From the NCBI GenBank assembly GCA_019828595.1, contig JAHQRK010000022.1, positions 496,001-560,000 on the forward strand: a stretch of DNA of 64,000 nucleotides, written 5' to 3'. Made by a program: the position numbers and the translations under genes. Source of the DNA: Aphanomyces cochlioides (lineage: Eukaryota; Oomycota; Saprolegniomycetes; Saprolegniales; Verrucalvaceae). Numbering within the stretch: the stretch's first letter is position 1; every line of letters begins with the position of its first letter. Shown here piece by piece: positions 1 to 10,333 of the stretch. The notes beneath the pieces were generated by a model that did no database searches, had not been told where the DNA came from, and saw only the letters and a list, made by a program, of their open reading frames with translations.

Positions 1-154
1 AGTATCCCTAAGGCCTGAGCCAAAACGTGATTTTCAAGAGAGACCTGGCCCCAACTCACCGGAAACTCCGCGCGCTACGCGCGCACTCCTATGAGGACTC
101 ACTTGTATCCAACAGATCAACACATGCAAGTTGTACAGAGAATTTGTATGGCAT

Positions 155-297
155 GTTTGAAACACCTCTTCATACAGAAATTGTATGAGGGTCTAAAACA
201 GTCAGGGGGTTGATTTGGAATAGTGCCCTCCTCCAAATCAACCCCCCTGACTGTTTTCAACCCTCATACCATTTCTATATGAAGAGGTGTTTCAAAC
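155..297. repeat. Near-perfect inverted repeat (hairpin), arms about 65 bp
   Basis: The segment starting GTTTGAAACACCTCTTCATA is repeated in reverse complement ending at 297, with arms 155-219 and 232-297, one small indel, a few mismatches and a loop of about 12 bp. It could fold into a long hairpin. I see no clear target-site duplication, so it may be a foldback MITE or a locally formed palindrome. It carries no ORF. Confidence 0.8.
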
Positions 298-588
298 TGG
301 TTAGTACAGCAGCAAAGTGAATTTTTGGGGGAAAGTTTAGGGTGGGTCTGGATGCCACCAAAAATGGCATAAAAATGCCAAAAAATGCCATAATTCGAAA
401 TATGCCATAATTTTCAATTTTGACTGTCTGGATGCCACCTTCTCAAAGATTTTTTTGTCACAATTTTCTGGAGTTTTGGCCAAATTATGCCATAAAAAGA
501 ATGGACCAAATTGGTCTATTTCATTTATGACACATTTTCGTCATGAACGCACTGATCGAGTCAAGCTTGAGATTCAGCTTGTCATCTC

Positions 589-962
589 TGTCAGAAATGA
601 TAGTATATCCGGACTATGTACGGATAGTGGAGATTCATTCTTATTTTATTACATGGTTTCGGCAACGAACATATCATGTATTCAAGTTATAATTTAAAGT
701 GTATTTTATGAAGAGGAGTCCGACTCCTTCAAAGTAACAATAGGAACAAGGTCATCAACCAATCATTTTTAATGTAACATTTGTTACATTATCATATGTT
801 GATGGTTGGTTATGCTTCACGGCGTGCATCAGCTATGATGTGAAGAGGAATGCTCACTACTCAATTTGCTTCCTCGGAACTGAGCTCCTTCTAGCTCTAC
901 GTATTGTGTATACCCGTCTCTATTGCTTGCTTTCTGCGTGTGTGTGATTGTTATATTTGATA
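589..962 (+). repeat. 5' LTR of the copia element
   Basis: Direct repeat of 5712-6083, preceded by ATCTC. It starts TGTCAGAAATGATAG and ends at TTGATA, and differs from its partner at three places. Confidence 0.92.
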
Positions 963-970
963 TTTCAAGT

Positions 971-1794
971 ATGACTATTCCTGCTGCTTCTTCTGTGAAA
1001 CAATCTTTTCCTGCGGACTTGGCTCTTCTGGCATTTGACGGAAAGAAGGCCTCGTTTCGTGTTTGGTCCCAAGGTTTCATTAGTTATCTCGAGGGACTTA
1101 CTCTAGAGATGACAGGAAACTATCTTAGGGAAGCTAAAAAGTTACCAGAACCACGTATCAAATACGAGGACTGGTTGGCATGTGTGCCTCCTGGAGAATC
1201 TACTGGTAATGAGGTTCATGATCAGTGGCATGCATACAATAGAAAGAGAACCGAGCAAAAGGTTCGAATTTATCTCTTCTTCCTAAGTCTTTCGTTCAAC
1301 AATTACGAGATACGACTGACTCAAAGACTCCTGTGCATGAGGTGTGGGCTGAGGTGAATCGGCGATACGGGATTTCTAACGTATCTGCTGTTACTAATTA
1401 CATGGGACAATTAGTCAAAATAGCTCAAAAACCATTTGACAATATTCAGTCATGGTTTCGTGAGATGAAGTCCCTAAAGAATTTGATCAATGCTCAGTCC
1501 CAACAGCACTTGGGACGAGATAGTGTAACTGATGATATGCTTATTTATTTGGCATTGAATGAATTACCTTCTCAATTTTATGGTGCACAGATTAAATATG
1601 ACTCTTCCTTCACCTTGTCTGATGTTGAGACAAAATTGGTGGGTGTTCTCGGTCAAAAAAGAAAATCGGCTATTTTGACCATGGGAGGTCAAAATTCCAA
1701 GCAAGAAGTGCCTGTGAACAATGTCGGAAAATTGTCCAATCAGGGGCCAGGAAAGCGAAAAAATGTCAGTATTTCGGCCAATCAAAACAAGTGA
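971..1794 (+). pseudogene. copia gag (capsid) region, frameshifted
   Basis: The ATG at 971 opens a gag reading frame just 8 bp after the 5' LTR. It continues to about 1280, where the frame must shift to stay in gag sequence; the second part runs from about 1290 to a TGA at 1792-1794. The second part has the features of copia Gag (a segment like 'UBN2/gag-polypeptide': LPSQF, FDNIQSWF). The TGA lies in the same frame as the downstream zinc-knuckle and pol, so it is either a nonsense mutation (CGA to TGA is possible) or an unusual gag-pol boundary. The product would have packaged element RNA in virus-like particles. Confidence 0.75.
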
Positions 1795-1842
1795 CACGAT
1801 GGCGGTCAAGGAAAAGCCAACGCGTGTCCGACGCCTCAAGGA

Positions 1843-4800
1843 ATGAAATGCTTCTACTGTGAAGGGAAGTACAATGTTGCTGGCCAAGACCATCCCAAGT
1901 GGAAGTGCCCCAAGCGGCAAGAGGACTTCAGCCGGGGATGGGCTCGATCCAACATTTATGAGAAGCCAAGGAAGATACAAGATTCGACACCCCGAGGACG
2001 GGACGCGACTCGTGAAGAAGTGCCCTGTGGCGCCGTGACCACTCGAGAAGAGGTGCCGCTGCCACCTATGGGCGATTCAAGAAGAGAAATCGAGCTACCC
2101 GATGATGACTCGACCAAGTCAATCGAAGAATTATTGTTCGACGACGACGACGAAATGGGTGACGATATGATGCAATGCTCTCCGGCTCTGGTGGCTGACT
2201 CTACTGCAACTCCTAGAATGGAGACAGTGGCAGCTTCCACGAAGTCTCTCTCAGTTGAGCTGGATCAGGTAATTGCATCTCAATTTCCGCATTTGCTAAC
2301 ACTACGTTCAATGACTAGAAGTGAATGGGCACTCGATGGCGGATGCGGGCATCACATGACAGGAGAGGTACAATATCTAGTTAAATCTAATGTACACTCT
2401 GGTTTTGTGTTCAAATTGGGTGATGGGAAATGTCTTCAGTGCACACATCTAGGCGTAGCGAAGCTTTGGTTTGATTCTCCCGAAGGAGTTCGACCATTCA
2501 CATTCAAAAATGTAGCCTATGTGCCAGGAGCCAAAGCTAATATACTAAGTGAAAATCAATTGAAACGATGCGGATATTACATAGCAGATAGCTCTTGTGG
2601 CATGTACAAGTACGTGTTTAAGGATAATGCACTACAGTTGATTGCTAGCTGTATTAATGGAGCTTATTACGTTAAGAGACATTCTATCAATGAGCGTCAG
2701 ATTATATGTCATGCAGTTAAACATGCGCCAGCTCGCCAGACTATAATAACGAACGTGAATCGAGCGCACGAGCTTTTTCGTGAGTGGCATGTGAGACTAG
2801 GCCACGTGAACAGAGAAACTCTAACTCGTATGTTGACGTCTGGAAAGATAAAAGGTCTACCTTATCTACATGTCGATAGTTTAAAAGATCTGAAGATGTT
2901 TTGTAAGACTTGCGTTATAGCTAAGCACAGACGCATGTCCTATAAACGACGTGTTGGAACTAGACATCCTGACCCATTGGGATCTCTACACATGGACACA
3001 TGTGGGCCACTTAAACAAACAGGATTGTACGGCACAACTAGCGACATTCGCTACTACTGCTCCGTTGTAGACGATGCGTCGTCTTACCGATGGGCGTCCT
3101 TGCACAAGAGTAAGGACACAATTCCTAATACTATTAAAGACTTTGTGAATCTGGTTCAAAGACAAACAGACAAGGTCATTCGCCGAGTGCGAACTGATGG
3201 AGGCACTGAGTTCAACAACAGGTCGCTTCTTAAATTCTACAATGAACTGGGTATTGAATATGAAAAGTCTAATCGATATTCACCCGAGGAGAATGGGTCT
3301 GCTGAGAGAGACCACCAGTCAAAGTTTGCTAAAGTTGGATGCATGCTTTTAGATGCTAATATGAATGCAAAGTGGTGGCCCGAAGCATTGATGTATGCTA
3401 CGTATATCCAAAATCTCACACCTTCCAAGCGTCTGAGCGACAAGACACCGTATGAATGTGTTCATGGTGTCCTTCCTGATTTAAGTCGCATTCATATGTG
3501 GGGATGTGTGTGTTACGCACACATACCGCAAGAGCTTCGATCAGACAAGAAGCTCTCATCTAGGTCTATGAAGTGTCGATTCCTAGGAATAGCTGAAGAC
3601 TTCAAAGGATATCGTCTATTAGATATTCATAATAACAAGTTTCTAATTGCACGTGATGTTACTTTTGATGGCGGGTTCCTTGGAGATGCTGTAAGCAAAT
3701 TTTTCCCCACCATGAACCTCGCCTAACGCTCAGTGAAACCCAAGCAATTGACTCACTGCCCAGTGCAGGAGCCATGGGTTCGCATGCTGGTGATTGTGAG
3801 AGCAACGCTGCTCGTCGTGAGAGAAACGCTGCTCGTTGTGAGAGCACTCACGACAATGATAATGACATCTCACACACCTCAAGAAGTACTTCTGTAGACG
3901 TACAGGACGAGAATCATTCAGACGTGGATGATCCTACTTCACCTTCCAGATCTAATCGTAAAAGGACAAACAATGGTGACATTCATAACTTGCAGTTAAA
4001 GAAAACACGAGTTACTAGAGTTAGTGGGAGTACTTCAATGAGGGTGAGTCAAAATGACTCTCCAACCTCAACCCTTGACTCTCCACCCCAAACCCTTGAT
4101 TCTCACACGAGATCGCTTCGACAAAATCGTCGTCTCCCTCGTCGTTTCGACGACTACGTCTGCAATAATGCGATCATTCGATCAGGTCATCCAAGAACTG
4201 AGTCTCTTGAATTGAATGAATTACTAAACTTATTGCATTCTGGACTTCGATCTATTGATCAACTGGCAGAGTATTCTGTAAATGTTGGTGAAATGTCAAC
4301 AACAACTCAGCCATATCCAAAAGTGGTTATACCTCGATCTCTAAAAGAGGCACTTACTGGTCCAAACAGTGCACAGTGGCGTCAAGCCATTGATGAGGAA
4401 TATCAGTCGTTAATCGATAATAAAACGTGGAAGTTGACTGAGCTACCTCCTGGTAGACTAGCCATTCCGTGCCACTGGGTATTTACTGTAAAGTACCACT
4501 CTAATGGGACCATCGAGCGCTTCAAGGCTCGTCTAGTAGCACAGGGATGCCATCAAGAGTATGGTGTAGACTGTGATGAAGTCTATGCACCTGTTGCTCA
4601 ATTTGAATCACTTCGACTGGTTCTAGCACTAGGTGTTATTCATGATTGTATTATTAAGCAAATGGATGTGCACGCAGGCTTTCTAAATGGGACCATTCCG
4701 AATGGTACCAAACTGTACATGCGTCAGGCTCCAGGCTTTGTGCAGAGTCGTTCTAAACATCTAGTATATGAGCTTGTTCAAAGCATATATGGACTTAAGC

Positions 4801-5683
4801 AGGCTCCTAGAATTTGGTATCAACTCCTACATGAGTTTCTAACATCAGTTGGTTTTGAACGATGCAGCAAAGAATATTGCATCTATGTTCAAAAAGTGGG
4901 AGAACACAAAGACGAATGGATTGTTGTTGTGGTTTATGTTGACGATCTAACAATTATATCGAGGAACAATGAGTTGGTTGTTAATCTTCAGTCTCAATTG
5001 AGTAGTCGATTCAAAATGAAAGACCTTGGAGACTTGAATTACATACTTAAAACAAGAGTTGAGAGAAATAGATCGTTAAAAATCATGACACTATCCCAGG
5101 AGAAATACATCTTCGACTTGCTCGAGAAGTATAACATGGTTAACTGCAAACCAGCTCAAACACCACAGCTAGTGGGAGTAGAACTGTATCCTGAAACCTC
5201 TCTCTCTCTCCGGCTGAAATCGCCAAACAACCATATGACTATAGAGGGTTAGTTGGTTCACTACAATATTTAGTTAGAGGCACACGGCCAGACATTGCAA
5301 ACGCCGTGCGATCTCTTAGTAAGTTCTTATCATGTTATAATAAACTACATTGGAAAGCAGCCCTGAGAGTACTAAGATACTTGAAAGGGACGTCCACATA
5401 TGGACTTCTTATAGATGGAAACCAAGCCGGAGTTTCGTTAGAAGTCTATACGGATGCGAGTTTCGCGACTCAACATAAAGAGCGTAAGTCAGTAACAGGT
5501 TATTTAATTATAATAGCCGGTGTCTGTATATCTTGGTGCAGCTCTAAGCAAGCATGTGTGTCAGCCTCGACGACTGAGTCGGAATTGGTCGCTCCAATTC
5601 CTGCGTCATGCGATGGGTGTGCGAGATCTGTCCCCTTCGCAACGATAAACAGCACAATTAACAGCAGAATTGTGGTTAGGTAA
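1843..5683 (+). pseudogene. copia pol: protease, integrase, reverse transcriptase, RNase H; frameshifted
   Basis: In order: a CCHC-type knuckle (CFYCEG.. H..KWKC) near 1846; an aspartic-protease motif reading LDGGCGHHMTG near 2332, where the family usually has D-S-G, so the active-site serine is replaced by Gly; a GAG-pre-integrase HVRLGH segment near 2790; a DDE integrase with HMDTCGP, VVDDAS, RTDGGTEF and PEENGSAER (2980-3310); RT with MDVHAGFLNG, YGLKQAPR and the catalytic YVDD (about 4350-5010); RNase H with YTDASFA and STTESE (5440-5600). The frame shifts near 3700 in a poly-T run and near 5200 in a CT microsatellite. The element cannot make a full Pol as written. Confidence 0.9.
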
Positions 5684-5711
5684 TGGAGTCTCCTCACTCT
5701 TCAAGTGGGAG

Positions 5712-6083
5712 TGTCAGAAATGATAGTATATCCGGACTATGTACGGATAGTGGAGATTCATTCTTATTTTATTACATGGTTTCGGCAACGAACATATCAT
5801 GTATTCAAGTTATAATTTAAAGTGTATTTTATGAAGAGGAGTCCGACTCCTTCAAAGTAACAATAGGAACAAGGTCATCAACCAATCATTTGTAATGTAA
5901 CATTTGTTACATTATCACATGTTGATGGTTGGTTATGCTTCACGGCGTGCATCAGCTATGATGTGAAGAGGAATGCTCACTACTCAATTTGCTTCCTCGG
6001 AACTGAGCTCCTTCTAGCTCTACGTATTGTGTATACCCGTCTCTATTGCTTGCTTTCTGCGTGTGTGTAATTGTTATATTTGA
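5712..6083 (+). repeat. 3' LTR of the copia element
   Basis: Direct repeat of 589-962, followed at once by the ATCTC target duplication (6084-6088). It is 2 bp shorter owing to one fewer TG unit. Confidence 0.92.
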
Positions 6084-6418
6084 TAATCTCTACAAAAATA
6101 CACGCACACACTATATATTATCACTGTTGCATGTTCTAACACTCTGAGAAGCGACAGTGATCGAGCCTTGCTCATCTCTGGCTCCTTTCAAAGTTTCCGG
6201 TAGGAAGTGACTGACACAGCAATATGACAACAATCGTCTACACCGGTAATGTTGAAGTTTCTTGTCGGCCACAAGTTGTGGCATCCAGACAAATAACAAA
6301 TTCTCCAACTATTCCATTTTAAATTGTGAATTTGGAACTTTGGAAAAATTTTGCAAAATGTCATTTCAGTTTTATGGAATAAAAAAATTGATGGGCATCC
6401 AATCCAGACCAGCCCTTA

Positions 6419-6803
6419 GGAGAAAGGCCAACTTCCGATTCCTTTTAAAAAATCATATTTTAAAGATCCTTGAAACATTCAAGAAGTAGCATGATCGACG
6501 ACTTTCCACACAGGCAAGACGGATTTGCACAGGCGTCCTTGTGCCAGAACACAATTGAGCTCTTACTCATAATTCTGAATGGTATTCACTGTTCCCTCCT
6601 TCCCCATCCTCTTCCACCACGAAAAAAGGTGATGGAGAATGGAGAGCAAGGCTTGAAAAATTAAATCATATCTACCAATGGAACACGAGATTTTTTAACC
6701 TATACCTATTCACCTCCACTGCTCATCCTCCATCTTCAGCTTTGAAACCCCCCTATTGTTCGACGGTGGTGTTGCTACCGACCACGTCAATCAGAGCATA
6801 CTT
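6419..6803. other. Intergenic, nothing recognised
   Basis: Downstream of the START-FYVE gene and outside the Harbinger MITE. Short open frames here have no recognisable features. Confidence 0.5.
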
Positions 6804-6914
6804 ACTGCCTCCGCATCAAGCTACATTGAGATCGCTGCTGGGCACGACACTGAAGATGGGCTCTTCAGTGTCGTGCCCAGCAGCGATCTCAATGTAGCTT
6901 GATGCGGAGGCAGT
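6804..6914. repeat. Perfect palindrome, 53-bp arms and 5-bp loop
   Basis: Positions 6804-6856 and 6862-6914 are exact reverse complements, separated by TGGGC. The right arm is coding for the end of the START-FYVE protein (minus strand); the left arm is its mirror copy and supplies the last codons and the TGA stop at 6816-6818. Confidence 0.93.
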
Positions 6915-8114
6915 CTGGGTATGGGACAAAAATGACTCAGAGTGCCAAGGTGCATTGTCCACATCGTCATCAACATCTTTTTTGGCTTTTCTCGGTGGTC
7001 TCAAAGAGCACACGCCGCAAGCGTTCAGTTTTGTCACTTGGTCGTTCACTTTGACTTGCCACGACAGATTACAGCTTGAACAGACAACCTACGAGCCACA
7101 GACACTGTGAATACATCATCGTCGTTGTTGACTATTTTACCTTGCCGCATTTTTGACAGTTGGTTTTCTTTCGAAACGAAGAAAATGTACCGCGGCATCG
7201 GTGGCAAGAGTCGACTGAGTCTTGAGATACGTAGTGCCTTGGGCTCACCCATGAACCACGGCTCAAGCGGTCTTCGCGGAGAAGTCGATCGACATCTTTT
7301 AGACTGGCACAGATATTCTTGATACTAGTGTGGGCAAGCCATTCCGTTGCCTTCCCCCGCAAGTCCATGTGTTCGATTTGAATTGCCTGAAGACAGCCTG
7401 GTCGATCAGATTCGATAAAGACGTGACCGGAGCCTCGGTCTTCCGCACGAACGTAACCCATAGTCGCTTCCAAGTCGGGGCAAGAATCCATTTTCACCGA
7501 CTTGGTCGCTTGTACCCAACCGCGTTTCCCGTTCACTTCGAATCGGTAGTCGCACTAGGAGTTCGAGTGAGACTTCTTGCAATAGGGAATGGAATCATGT
7601 ACCTCCACGACACACATATCACGTCTTCGTGAAAGACCATCGAAAGCTATTTTCCCTGCAATCCACTTGACAATAACACTCTCGAGTGGTGAATTGCTAG
7701 GTGGTGGCAATGATGCAAGCTTGATCGAATCCAGAGCACCATGTCCAATACGTTGTATGATTTCCTGGGCTTTCTCCGTTGTCTCAATGCGAAAATGCTC
7801 GATCACTTCTTCCAGTGTGCCATTAATGTTGATAGTGCTGCAGAAGAGCCCTGACGAACTGGATTTGCCGTATTGCGCTGGTTCAACGCCTTTGAAAAGG
7901 CGATAACCATCTTGCGTTGATTCCAGAGACCATGAGATCGGTCCATTCTTGAGCTTTGCAAAGGAAATCTACAATTAGCAATCAATATATCAAGGGAGTG
8001 AGACAAACGCACCACCGTGTTGGCACATTGGTGCGCGGTGTCATAAATATCTTGCACTTGACGTGGCGACAAGTTGGCTACACTAGCCATGGCCAGGAAA
8101 AGCGATGCGCTCAT
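6816..8114 (-). CDS. START domain plus FYVE zinc-finger protein, with one in-frame stop
   Basis: This is a lipid-binding START-like domain followed by a FYVE finger, an arrangement common in oomycetes; FYVE fingers bind PI3P on endosomes. Reading from the ATG at 8114 requires two short introns, 7969-8012 (44 bp) and 7089-7140 (52 bp), both GT-AG. They join the frame smoothly: START from about 8000 to 7230, then a finger with CHRC, CQKCGK, VVCSSC and ACGVC between about 7190 and 6990. One TAG at 7555-7557 interrupts the START domain in an otherwise continuous frame, so this is a recent pseudogene, a sequencing error, or an unrecognised splice. The C-terminus runs into the perfect palindrome at 6804-6914, so the native tail may be lost. 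Upstream exons cannot be excluded. Confidence 0.65.
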
Positions 8115-9943
8115 GGAAAATTCACAAATGAATTCAAGACAATGACCCATGACGTAGCACAATATTGCGCCTTGTGTCCTTTACTGACTGGGTGCGGCTT
8201 CTTCCCGCCTGTAGCCATAGCGTGATGTGGCTACAATCACGCTAGGAAATCACAGTGGTTGACAACTTCCCATCAAAGTTACACTCACCTTGCGTGTGTA
8301 TCCAATGACATTCGCTCTTGATGCATTCTCATTGGCGACAATTGAAGTCTGCGCATCCTGTGTCTCATTTGCATTGACTTTTGATACAAAATGAATGGTG
8401 CCAAGACCACCAGCCAGGTATTTCATCCACTTGGCTGGATGAAAGCTTGGCTACATCGAAGAGATATAACAGAACGAGCAAAGCTTTATGTGGCTGAGGG
8501 GACATTAAGTCTAAAAGTAGTTGAAGAATAGAATGTGGTACGCGCGATGATATGCCTGACCACGCTTGCAAGAGAGTCTTTTGCACCCAAGTGATCACCG
8601 ATTACCAAAAGGACCAGCGAACGTCATCAAAGATGAGTCCTATCATTTCTTTTGTGTTCGTTCAACCACATGGATGGGGTTGGAATCCTCGTCACCATGG
8701 AGTTCGTGTGAGATACTATTACTACGTAGTATAATAGTAAGATGCAGCGCGACTTTTCAATTTTTTAATGAACTCATCGCTCACCCGGATAACTCAGAGG
8801 CTTATCTCTCTTTGCATCTCAAAATGTCTATAAAGGCTTTTGGCGATGGCCACAGTATTCGAATGTCCAACAAATATACAGCGGGGGACAGAGTCACTGG
8901 AATGCATCGAAGTAATTTGTCAAAGTCTTTGCTGTTCGAACCCGTTGTTAGTATAATACTATGACACAAGTTCAAATAAATCAAGGATAAGTTATATTTC
9001 CCGGTACAGCGATTGTGATCGCGACCACAATCAAGACCAGATCCACAGAATTCGCGTTTATGACGACTGCAGAGGTGTACAGAAAGTGGTCTGGCAGTCC
9101 TCCTATACATGTATACTTTAGTGCTAAAAAAAATTGTGTCCACACATTCGTGTGAATGGCGGCTACCAACAGTATGCATTTCAATATGACTCACATAATA
9201 CTGACATTAAACTTCACTATCTCTGTACAGAAAGACCTAGGTTGTCGGGTTGGCGCTGTTTGAATAAAAATATTGGAAAACCTGTAACATTTTATATGCT
9301 TTTTTGACGTCCAATACAAAAAACAAGATATCATCATATCCGGACATACTCAAATCAAGTGTACACTTTTGCAAGTTTTATGCACCGGAGTACGATTAAG
9401 GGCCAGTTCCAAGTAAAATTGAAAAGAGACGCAAAATCAGTTCCAAGTACAATCTCTCTAATACTTTTGTGTGTCATGTCATTGGTCAATACTATTATGC
9501 GCTCTGATTCGCTGTGTTTGAACTCATGTCGTCAGAGCCAGCAACGATGACTGCGAGTCGAAGACATTGCAAGGCACCGACAATAAAGGACCTCCAAGAC
9601 CAAGCTATCTCCACGCAAGCCAAGATAGACAGACTTTGTGATGGGAGCATTTTTAGAGTGACTGAGGAACACATACAATGGCTGAAAGGAGAAACACTTT
9701 CAACCAATAGTAGGAGTGTCAGGCTCTATCAGACGATTATCACCTCTCTGACTTGATAAAGTCAAAATGGAAATTCTATCGGACTTTTGCCAAAAGTGGG
9801 GACTATGTTACTAATTTTACCAAAAGTGGGACAAAGTGGGGCTGAATGATAGAAAGTGGGGGCGTCACCAAAAAGTTTCTGATGGCCCCCACATTTGAAA
9901 ATCTTCTTCTCCGTGGCCCCCACTAATGAAGAAAGTCAGGTTT
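8115..9943. other. Intergenic, no confident gene
   Basis: It holds only short frames. One 76-codon frame from the ATG at 9525 to 9756 (plus) has a plausible composition but no recognisable domain. A stretch at 9775-9925 has repeated AAAGTGGG and GGCCCCCAC words. Confidence 0.45.
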
Positions 9944-10200
9944 CCCTGTTCAAAGTGCGATGCCACCTTTTCTAGCAAGCACAACATGAAAGTTCATCAA
10001 ACACGACGAATTTGCAAGGAAAACCGAAACACAAATCTTCGGAAAAAACGGCCTACAATGTAATGCCGCAAAGAAGGTAGAGAGGGCAAGGGATGTAGAG
10101 CGTAAGCGCAACAAGTACGTTCCCAAGTTAAAAAGATGTATTATCTGCCAATCGCCGGAGGAAATTTTGAGTAGAAAGCACAATAATATATACTATATCT
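9944..10200 (+). pseudogene. C2H2 zinc-finger fragment
   Basis: One frame at about 9944-10018 encodes CSKCDATFSSKHNMKVH followed by a terminal C, a clear C2H2/C2HC finger spacing. After a one-base shift a second frame continues with basic sequence and another CIICQ...H cluster near 10138-10172. There is no start codon or complete domain set, so this is a remnant of a zinc-finger gene or of a transposon-encoded finger. Confidence 0.4.
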
Positions 10201-10333
10201 CTGTTGTATTGTTCAAGATGCTCGTTTTTGGTTTAGAGTTTTTGTGTGTTGAGTTGGTGATGTCCAGTGAAATCCGGATAATGTATCCGGTTCATTCACG
10301 ATTGGTCCAACATGGTACAATTTGAAGCCAAAG

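Larger units (their letters stand above)
589..6083 (+). mobile_element. Ty1/copia LTR retrotransposon, full length but coding-defective
   Basis: Two direct LTRs (374 and 372 bp) bound a gag-pol interior in copia order: protease, integrase, RT, RNase H. The flanks carry a 5-bp duplication ATCTC at 584-588 and 6084-6088, proving insertion here. The LTRs begin TG but end TA rather than the usual CA. A purine-rich stretch AAGTGGGAG just before the 3' LTR is the likely polypurine tract. By eye the LTRs differ by two substitutions and a 2-bp TG-repeat length change, so the insertion is young, yet gag-pol carries several frameshifts and a stop. Confidence 0.93.
340..6415. mobile_element. Harbinger-type non-autonomous element (MITE), split by the copia insertion
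   Basis: The outer ends are imperfect inverted repeats: GGGTGGGTCTGGATGCC at 340 and, in reverse complement, GGGCTGGTCTGGATTGGATG ending at 6415. They are flanked by TTA at 337-339 and 6416-6418, the 3-bp duplication typical of PIF/Harbinger elements. Removing the copia element (589-6083) and one copy of its 5-bp duplication leaves about 576 bp with no coding capacity, hence a MITE. The interior is AT-rich with many ATGCCATAA-like words and a second internal copy of the GTCTGGATGCCAC terminal motif near each end. Confidence 0.65.

Noticed and set aside
455..697. 80-codon frame crossing into the copia 5' LTR
   Set aside because: It opens at TTG and crosses the MITE-LTR junction, so it is not a gene.
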